Of a stretch of DNA of 64,000 nucleotides, positions 58,575-64,000 are shown piece by piece. Made by a program: the position numbers and the translations under genes. This DNA comes from CAWAHD01 sp963781785 (GTDB lineage: Bacteria; Planctomycetota; Planctomycetia; Isosphaerales; Isosphaeraceae), in NCBI GenBank assembly GCA_963781785.1, contig CAWAHD010000005.1, positions 3,410,001-3,474,000 on the forward strand. Reading direction: 5' to 3'. The notes beneath the pieces were generated by a model. The model had not been told where the DNA came from and did no database searches. It saw nothing but the letters and a program-made list of their open reading frames with translations. Position 1 is the stretch's first letter. Every line of letters starts with the position of its first letter.

Positions 58575-59568
58575 TCAAGGATCTGTCTCGCCGCCAGCCG
58601 CGGCGACCTGGGTTGCGCGGGAACCGGCCGCTGGCCTGCTCACCAGCGCGTCCGGAGACGGCCCCGGCTCGAGCGGCTCAAGCTCGACCATTCCCGGAAC
58701 ATCCATCCGGACTCGCTGCATATTGTGAAGTCCCCGGTAGACCGTGGCGATCCGTGCCCGAGCCGGCTGCTTGGGTTCCGGCGGCGGAGCCGGTTTCCTT
58801 GCCAGCTCCTCCTTGAGAAGCTGCAGTTCACGTTCGGCCTTCAGCCGCGCTTCATCCATGAGCTTGAGTCGCTTCTCGTGCTCCGGGTCGACCGTGGGCT
58901 TGGGCTTCGGCCGTGCCACCAGGTCGTGGTCGTTGACCCCTCGCAGTGCCAGCGACAGAGCCCCCTTGGCACGCGCTGCAACCAGAACGTCGACGTCGGG
59001 GGGAAAGAGTGCCAGTGTCACCGTCCGCGACTGAACCGTCGCGTTCCTCGGGGCGGGTGAAGACCTGGCCGGACGCCAAGACGAGCACGTTTTGAAGAAT
59101 CGTCTCGCCATGGATCTCGTTCTTCTGGGATGTATCGAAGCGGATCACGTCCACGCGGTGCCCGGGCAGGATGAACCCTGATACGCCAGACTGCTCGGTG
59201 ACGTCGATCGCAAAGGCCCTCATCCCCTTGGGAATATTGGCAACCAGCCCCGGAGGAGTCCCCTTGGGCCCCAGCTTCTTCTCCACGAGCACGTCGCCTT
59301 CCAGCATGGCCGTTCTGACCCAGCGCTCTTCCACGTCCTTGAACGACGAGAACGCATTGGGCGGGACAGCCGACCGGACCATCGTGATCACCTTGACCAT
59401 GTCGGCCTTGAGGGTTTCCTCTTCCTTGAAGTCGCGAGCGGCCACGAGCACATCCTGGGTCTCGTCTTTCTTACCCTTGTCGGAAGACATCATGTGCTGG
59501 CTGAGCTTCATGGCCCCCAGGCCGATCACGACCGCCACAGCCAGCGTGATGAGCGATCTGCTGTTCAT
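58575..59568 (-). CDS. cpaB: CpaB-like pilus assembly protein with SAF domain (one frame break)
   Basis: About 331 residues. An N-terminal membrane helix (LITLAVAVVIGLGAMKLS), the SAF region VLVAARDFKEEETLKADMV, then LPGHRVDVIRFD, LQNVLVLASGQVF and QSRTVTLALFPPDVDVLVAARAKGALSLALR, the CpaB C-terminal core. The frame breaks at 59038-59044; adding one CG gives EERATVQSRTVTL. A C-terminal extension of about 100 residues (charged helix KAERELQLLKEEL, Pro-rich linkers) is longer than usual for CpaB. AGGAG upstream of ATG 59568. CpaB normally binds the secretin, which is not encoded here. Confidence 0.85.
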
Positions 59569-59623
59569 CGCCGTCTTTCTCCTTTCGCAAGAGGATCTAC
59601 CGAGCTTTTTGAGGACGGCCGGA

Positions 59624-60167
59624 TCAGATCAAGAAACCTGCCAGAGCCAGATAGGCGATCGAGCCGGCCGCGATGGGAATTGCATAAGGCAAGAGCATCA
59701 TCGAAGGCTTGCGCTGGGCAGCGCGCTCGGCCAGCACGACCGGGTTACGCACGGTCAAGACCTCCATGCCGATGGTGTGAAACATGGCTAGATGCCGGTA
59801 AAGCGCACCGGAGTACACGATCATCGCGACCGCGATCACGGCTCCGGTCAGAGCCGTCGCCACGAACGCCCAGAGGACCAGCCAGGGGCCGAGCCAGGCT
59901 CCGAGTCCGGCCATCAGTTTGACATCGCCGGCTCCCATCCCACCGATGGAGTACAACGGCAAAAGGGTCAGAAGTCCCACGGCCGCACCCGTGAGCGAGG
60001 TGAGCAAGAGTGGGCTGCCACCGCGAGCGAACGCATAGAAGAAGCCAGCGATCAGAAAATGGAAAGTCAACCAGTTGGGAACGCGGAGCGTGCGGCCATC
60101 GATGACCGCCGCTTCGACCAGGACAACCGCAACCAGCCACGCGACTTCCCTTGGCATGTGTTCCACG
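59624..60167 (-). CDS. cpaA: TadV/CpaA-type prepilin peptidase
   Basis: About 180 residues with five to six membrane helices. Aspartyl protease residues: D in VIDGRTLRVPNWLT and the GxGD motif in GGMGAGDVKLMAGLGAWLG. Cleaves Flp and TadE prepilins. Start taken as GTG 60167 (GGGGAG ten bases upstream); ATG 60158 and GTG 60202 are alternatives. Confidence 0.9.
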
Positions 60168-60202
60168 AATGATTTCTCCCCTCGAGTTTCGCCTGGATTC
60201 AC

Positions 60203-60497
60203 CAGCGGAGCCGACCACGCAAGCCTAGGTCAGCCTCGAAAGCCTGACCGGCCACCTGCTCTTTTCTGCAGTCCCGCTCGTTACGTTTGCCATCGTCCGA
60301 GACCGATGCCACGCGGGCATCCGGTCTGGAGCGTCCACCAGAAACTTGGGTTTCTTTTTGACCACTGTCAAAGAAAAAAAAGACGCTCCAGCGAGGCGGT
60401 GGGATCTCCCAACCGCCTCACCGCAACGCCTGGAGAGATCAGGATTGACAGCTAACACACCAACCCGCGCGAGGTTCTCGCTCGGGAAGGAAGTTGA
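60203..60497. other. Spacer between the Flp genes and the Tad core
   Basis: Contains the terminator below and, probably, the promoter of the cpaA-tadC operon. A 10-bp inverted pair CTGGAGCGTC / GACGCTCCAG also brackets the T-run (left arm at about 60330, right arm at about 60382-60391). Confidence 0.4.
60371..60419 (-). terminator. Rho-independent-like terminator after the Flp genes
   Basis: On the minus strand a hairpin GAGGCGGTT-GGGAGATCC-CACCGCCTC (60393-60419, exact stem ends) is followed by GCTGGAGCGTC and eight T at about 60373-60380. It would separate abundant flp transcripts from the low-level assembly operon. Confidence 0.6.
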
Positions 60498-60680
60498 TCA
60501 CGAGCCCCCGCCAAAGGCGCTGTTCGCCGAGCTGTACAAGCCGCTCACCGCCGTGCCGAGCGAGCTGACTGCTGCGATGATGACCGGCACAACGAACACG
60601 AGCATCACCGCGTATTCCGCAGCCGTCGGGGCATCCTCGCTGGCCAGGAAATGACGAATCCGGGAGATCATGATGGACAT
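60498..60680 (-). CDS. flp: Flp pilin (copy 1)
   Basis: 60 residues. Flp-type prepilin: SRIRHFLASEDAPTAAEYAVMLVFVV with the conserved Glu-Tyr after the cleavage site, one hydrophobic helix, and a short Ser/Gly end (FGGGS). AGGAG seven bases before the ATG. Diverges from the other two after the helix (Pro in VVPVI, VSGLYSSANSAF), so it may be a minor pilin. Confidence 0.9.
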   Translation of the reverse strand: MSIMISRIRHFLASEDAPTAAEYAVMLVFVVPVIIAAVSSLGTAVSGLYSSANSAFGGGS

Positions 60681-60816
60681 CTGGGGCTCCTTGACTTTAG
60701 CGACGTTGGGCGGGACGGCGAGATTTGCCGACCGCCTCGCCACAACGCCCGCACAGATCAGGATTGACGACGCGCCGATCAGCCCGGGCGACTCTCCTGG
60801 GCGGCTCTCTTCTCGA

Positions 60817-60999
60817 TCAAGAGCCCGAGCCGAGCGTGCTGCTGACGGAGCTGAACGTGCCGCTGATGCTCTGGCCCAGCGCGGCGACGATCGAGACGAC
60901 CGCCACGATGATCAAGGCCAACATCACGGCGTATTCGACGGCCGTCGGGCCGTCTTCGCTGGAGACGAAACGTCTGATTCGATCAGTGATCATGGTCAT
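60817..60999 (-). CDS. flp: Flp pilin (copy 2)
   Basis: 60 residues: DRIRRFVSSEDGPTAVEYAVMLALIIVAVV, then ALGQSISGTFSSVSSTLGSGS. Nearly identical to copy 3 over the helix and C-terminus. Preceded by AGGGA. Confidence 0.9.
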   Translation of the reverse strand: MTMITDRIRRFVSSEDGPTAVEYAVMLALIIVAVVSIVAALGQSISGTFSSVSSTLGSGS

Positions 61000-61108
61000 G
61001 TTAAAGTTCCCTGTCGGAGCAGGTTACGTGCCTCCGATCCACCGTAAAGAAAAACGAAACGACGCGACGACGAGATTCCGGTCAGCCGGGCCGCCCGGTG
61101 CGCACGGA

Positions 61109-61289
61109 TCACGATGAACCGAGCGTGCTGCTGACCGAGCTGAACGTGCCGCTGATGCTCTTGCCCAGCGCGCCGACGATCGAGACGCAGGCCACGATGA
61201 TCAAGGCCAGCATCACGGCATATTCGACGGCCGTCGGACCGTCTTCGCTGACGAGGAACCGCTGCACTTTGGAAATCACGCAACTCATC
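61109..61289 (-). CDS. flp: Flp pilin (copy 3)
   Basis: 59 residues: SKVQRFLVSEDGPTAVEYAVMLALIIVACV, then ALGKSISGTFSSVSSTLGSS. AAGGAG lies seven bases before the ATG. First gene of the pilin group. It has a Cys in the helix that the other copies lack. Confidence 0.9.
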
Positions 61290-61660
61290 GCTTTCTCCTT
61301 CTCAAAACGATTCGACAACCAGGTCTACGACCGATCCAGAGCCGGCGTACGGCATCGAGCCCTGGCACTTGGCAACCCTGAACTTTCCGTCTCATCGTGG
61401 TCTCTAGCCACTCGGCTGCCTTGCCGCGTCACCAGGTTCATTGCAACCGTACGTCACGGGCTCGATCTGTGCCCGAGCCTTCGAAGAATCACGGTGCATT
61501 TTTACAACTTCGTGGCGAGATTGGATCAATGGCGCTTGGGTGCCGCGGCACCAGCGCCCGCCTGAGTGGCAGCCTGAGTGTTCGGGACCGTCGGCGGGGC
61601 TGGATATGAACATCTGAACAGTATCGACGTCGTTCCGCGAGGCTGACCTATATTCCTTGT
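61290..61660. other. Divergent promoter region between flp and the cyclase-like gene
   Basis: About 370 bp between divergent genes, therefore holding both promoters. I could not identify convincing -35/-10 or sigma-54 sites on either strand. Confidence 0.5.
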
Positions 61661-62629
61661 ATGAGCCAGAACTGGAAGGACGATGCCCGGGAAAGACTGG
61701 TCGAGCTGCGCGGACCGAGTCGTGCGTGGAGCTACCGCGGAAACGGCACGCCCAGCGGCGAGCCGTCGGTGCTCGCGTGTCTCGGTTTGCTTGCCTCGGG
61801 CGATCGAGTCTCAGCCGAGGCCGACCAGGCCGCGGCGCGCCAGGCAGCCGGCTGGCTGGCCAGGATCCAGCGAGCCGACGGCTCTGTCCCGGTCTCCCAG
61901 AACATTGCCACGCCGGCCTGGACGACTTCCTACGCGATCTTGCTATGGCGCGCGCTCTCGGGTTTCGACGAGGCCAGGCGGCATGCCCGCGCCTGGCTGG
62001 TTCAACTCGAAGGGTTGGCTTTACCTCGGGGCGAGAAGCCCGGCGGGGTCATCGGCCACGACTCGAGCGCGATCGGTTGGCCGTGGGTCAGCGGCACCCA
62101 TTCCTGGATCGAGCCGACGGCGCTCGCGATCGTGGCGCTCTGCCGCGAGGGAATGGCGGCGCACCCCCGTGTCGTAAAGGGGACGGAGCTTATTCTGGAC
62201 CGATCGCTCAAGGCGGGAGGCTGGAATTACGGCAACAAGGCAGTATTCGGGCGCGACTTGCGGCCCCAGCCGGGCCCCACGGGGCTGGCACTTCTGGCCC
62301 TGGCTGCACGACGAGACGACTCGCGCGAGGTCAGGGCCGCGATCGATTACCTCCGCGGCACTCTTCCCTGCCTGCGGGCCGGGGTGTCGCTCGGCTGGGG
62401 AGTCGTCGGTCTCCGCGCCCATGGCGCGTGTCCGCGGGAGGCCGATGGCTGGCTGGCCGAATCCTACGATCGGTGTGCCGGGGCCGCGGACGCCGTCATG
62501 AGCGTCGCCCTCTTGCTCCTGGCTGCGAGTGATCGCTCGTTGACCTACCTGCTCGATCAAGCCGCCGAAACCAGCCCCTCACGGCAGCGATCCGGATCTC
62601 CGGAGCAATTCTCCACGAGGATGACTTGA
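61661..62629 (+). CDS. Prenyltransferase/squalene-cyclase-like alpha-alpha toroid protein
   Basis: 322 residues with repeated toroid-type blocks: AGWLARIQRADGSVPVSQN, ATPAWTTSYAILLWRAL, HSWIEPTALAIVALC, LKAGGWNYGNKAVFG, GPTGLALLALAARRDDS. These QxxDGS/GGWxYG-like patterns are those of the squalene-hopene cyclase and prenyltransferase fold. A DXDD catalytic motif is not seen, so it is likely a binding or non-cyclase member. The ATG at 61661 lacks a ribosome site. Overlaps the start of the DUF362 gene by one base (TGATG). Confidence 0.65.
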   Translation: MSQNWKDDARERLVELRGPSRAWSYRGNGTPSGEPSVLACLGLLASGDRVSAEADQAAARQAAGWLARIQRADGSVPVSQNIATPAWTTSYAILLWRALSGFDEARRHARAWLVQLEGLALPRGEKPGGVIGHDSSAIGWPWVSGTHSWIEPTALAIVALCREGMAAHPRVVKGTELILDRSLKAGGWNYGNKAVFGRDLRPQPGPTGLALLALAARRDDSREVRAAIDYLRGTLPCLRAGVSLGWGVVGLRAHGACPREADGWLAESYDRCAGAADAVMSVALLLLAASDRSLTYLLDQAAETSPSRQRSGSPEQFSTRMT

Positions 62630-63612
62630 TGAAGCGGCGCACCTTCATGACCGGCACGGCAGCGGCGGTTGCCACCGGACTGGGAGTCAGCCAGGCTGGC
62701 GATTGGAACGAGTGGTCCTGGCGATCGCGCGTTTTCATCGCGAGGGCTTCGAGCTACCAGGCAGACATCGAGTCGGTCATCGCGGCCGGGCTCTTGGAGC
62801 TGGGGCATGATCGCTCCTGGGCCAGGGGGAAGTCGGTCTTGCTCAAGCCGAACCTGGTCGAGCCGAGCCGCCAGGCGCAGGAGATCAATACGCATCCTCT
62901 GGTGATTCGCGCGGCAGCCGAGGTCTTCCGGAGCTGGGGCGCGAGGGAGGTCGTCGTCGCCGAGGGGCCCGGCCACTGCCGGGACGCCCAGTGGGTCCTG
63001 GATGAGTCGGGGCTCGGCGAAGTGCTCAAGAGGTCGCGCCTCGAATTCATCGACCTCAATCATGATGAAGTCCGCTTCGTGCCCAACCGGTTGGGCCGGG
63101 GTTCACTGCCGCGGCTGGCCCTGCCCCAATCGCTCGTGACGGCCGACCTGATCGTCTCGATGCCCAAGTTGAAGACGCATCACTGGGCCGGCGTGACTTT
63201 GTCGCTCAAGAATCTGTTCGGTGTCATGCCGGGGGTCGTCTACGGCTGGCCCAAGAACGTTCTCCACTATGCCGGCATCGGGCCGTGCATCCTCGACATC
63301 GCCGCGGCGGTCCGCCCTCACCTGGCGATCGTCGACGGGATTATCGGCATGGAAGGGGACGGCCCGATCATGGGCACGCCCCGGCAATCGGGGTTCCTGG
63401 CGATGGGCACCAACCTGCCGGCGGTTGACGCGACGTGTGCCCGGCTGATGAGGATTGACCCCTGGCGGGTGGGCTATCTGGCGGATGCATCGGGCCGGCT
63501 GGGCCCGATCGCCGAGCGGCACATTTCCCAGCGCGGCGAGACAATCGCGAGTCTCGCCCAGCCGTTTCAGTTGGTCGAACAACCATGGCTGACGGGATTG
63601 CGGATCGGATAG
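62629..63612 (+). CDS. DUF362 family protein with Tat signal
   Basis: 327 residues. Tat-type signal KRRTFMTGTAAAVATGLG, then the DUF362 core: LLKPNLVEPS, INTHPLVIRAAAEVFRSWGA, VAEGPGHCRD, SMPKLKTHHWAGVTLSLKNLFGVMPG, VDGIIGMEGDGPIMGTPR, GTNLPAVDATCARLM. Many DUF362 proteins carry ferredoxin-type clusters; none of the CxxCxxC motifs are present here. Translationally coupled to the toroid protein, suggesting a joint exported function. Substrate unknown. Confidence 0.8.
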   Translation: MKRRTFMTGTAAAVATGLGVSQAGDWNEWSWRSRVFIARASSYQADIESVIAAGLLELGHDRSWARGKSVLLKPNLVEPSRQAQEINTHPLVIRAAAEVFRSWGAREVVVAEGPGHCRDAQWVLDESGLGEVLKRSRLEFIDLNHDEVRFVPNRLGRGSLPRLALPQSLVTADLIVSMPKLKTHHWAGVTLSLKNLFGVMPGVVYGWPKNVLHYAGIGPCILDIAAAVRPHLAIVDGIIGMEGDGPIMGTPRQSGFLAMGTNLPAVDATCARLMRIDPWRVGYLADASGRLGPIAERHISQRGETIASLAQPFQLVEQPWLTGLRIG

Positions 63613-64000
63613 GGTTGCCGCTGGTGAGCCTCAACCATGACACGCTCGAACGTCTCACGGGAAAAGGACGGGCTTTGCGCAAGCGCGTCCGGCGCGTCGC
63701 GCCGCCAATCGCCAGCATTCCCGCCGCGCCTCGAATTCAGCCGCAACCGCCCGAACGCTGTTGACGCCCAGAGATCCGCACCGTTTTGCTATGAATAGGT
63801 TGCGGCGGTCGACATGGACCCGCTCACCCGGGCATGCCGGCGTCGCAGTGCCTGTTCTTTCTGCCTTCTCCGTTGCTCGGGAGACCCGCCAAGCGCGGGA
63901 CTGTGAATTGTGCCGCCCCAGTCGCCCCGAGGCGCTCGTGTCCCACGCTCGTCGTCGCTAACTCCTGCGACGTAGTGGCCACAACTCCTTTTGCACAACA
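63613..64000. other. Right-edge region without a supported gene
   Basis: About 390 bp with only short frames and no recognisable motif. A gene may start beyond the window. Confidence 0.4.

Overview
The window looks like a chromosomal segment from a high-GC planctomycete, most likely Isosphaeraceae. The evidence is a set of planctomycete hallmark families: a PSCyt1-PSCyt2-PSD1 protein paired with a Tat-exported DUF1501 protein, a Ser/Thr kinase fused to many WD40 repeats, a LEPR-XLL-type secreted protein, several IS481-like integrases, and vWA-bearing TadG proteins. No 16S gene or taxonomic marker is present, so the assignment is an inference from gene content.

Layout. 0-8 kb (minus): WD40 kinase running off the left edge, DUF1501 protein, PSD1 protein. 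8.3-13.5 kb: a degenerate NifU-like gene and a plus-strand four-gene mobile element with two DDE integrases. 13.7-16 kb: a scrambled patch with a 182-bp direct repeat, small membrane proteins and a 5'-truncated ABC permease. 16.6-28.3 kb: two paralogous five-gene cassettes in mirror image around about 22.4 kb. Each reads TadE, TadE, TadG-vWA, then an ABC ATPase and ABC permease; in the minus cassette the ATPase is likewise next to the TadG gene and the permease lies at the centre. 28.4-39.9 kb (minus): a tightly packed operon with a CheW-like protein, MCP, hybrid CheA, CheY, a PATAN/DUF4388 regulator, two coiled-coil proteins, an FGE-sulfatase-fold protein, a zinc-ribbon GTPase and a GAP1-like GTPase-associated protein. 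40-49 kb: a lower-GC exopolysaccharide patch (Alg13/Alg14-type glycosyltransferase, sugar transferase, Gfo/Idh/MocA dehydrogenase, DegT aminotransferase, GT4 glycosyltransferase) bordered by toxin-antitoxin and transposase remnants. 50-53 kb: LEPR-XLL-like protein, DUF2254 membrane protein, TPR protein, tRNA-Leu(CAA). 53.3-61.3 kb (minus): Tad pilus core with three Flp pilins, TadV/CpaA, CpaB, TadZ/CpaE, TadA, TadB and TadC, but no secretin. 61.6-63.6 kb (plus): a prenyltransferase/squalene-cyclase-like toroid protein coupled to a Tat-exported DUF362 protein.

Working model (inference): the window is a surface-structure island. The Tad core at the right builds Flp fibres. The mirrored TadE/TadG-vWA cassettes supply minor pseudopilins and large vWA adhesins, each with its own ABC exporter. 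The Che-like operon with its GTPase arm is placed to control fibre activity, and the EPS genes supply surface glycans.

Caution: about seventeen reading-frame breaks interrupt otherwise well-conserved genes. Nearly all lie in short CG/GC tracts and can be repaired by gain or loss of one CG unit. This points to systematic indel errors in the assembly rather than mass pseudogenisation, so I annotate such genes as single CDS and give the break positions.
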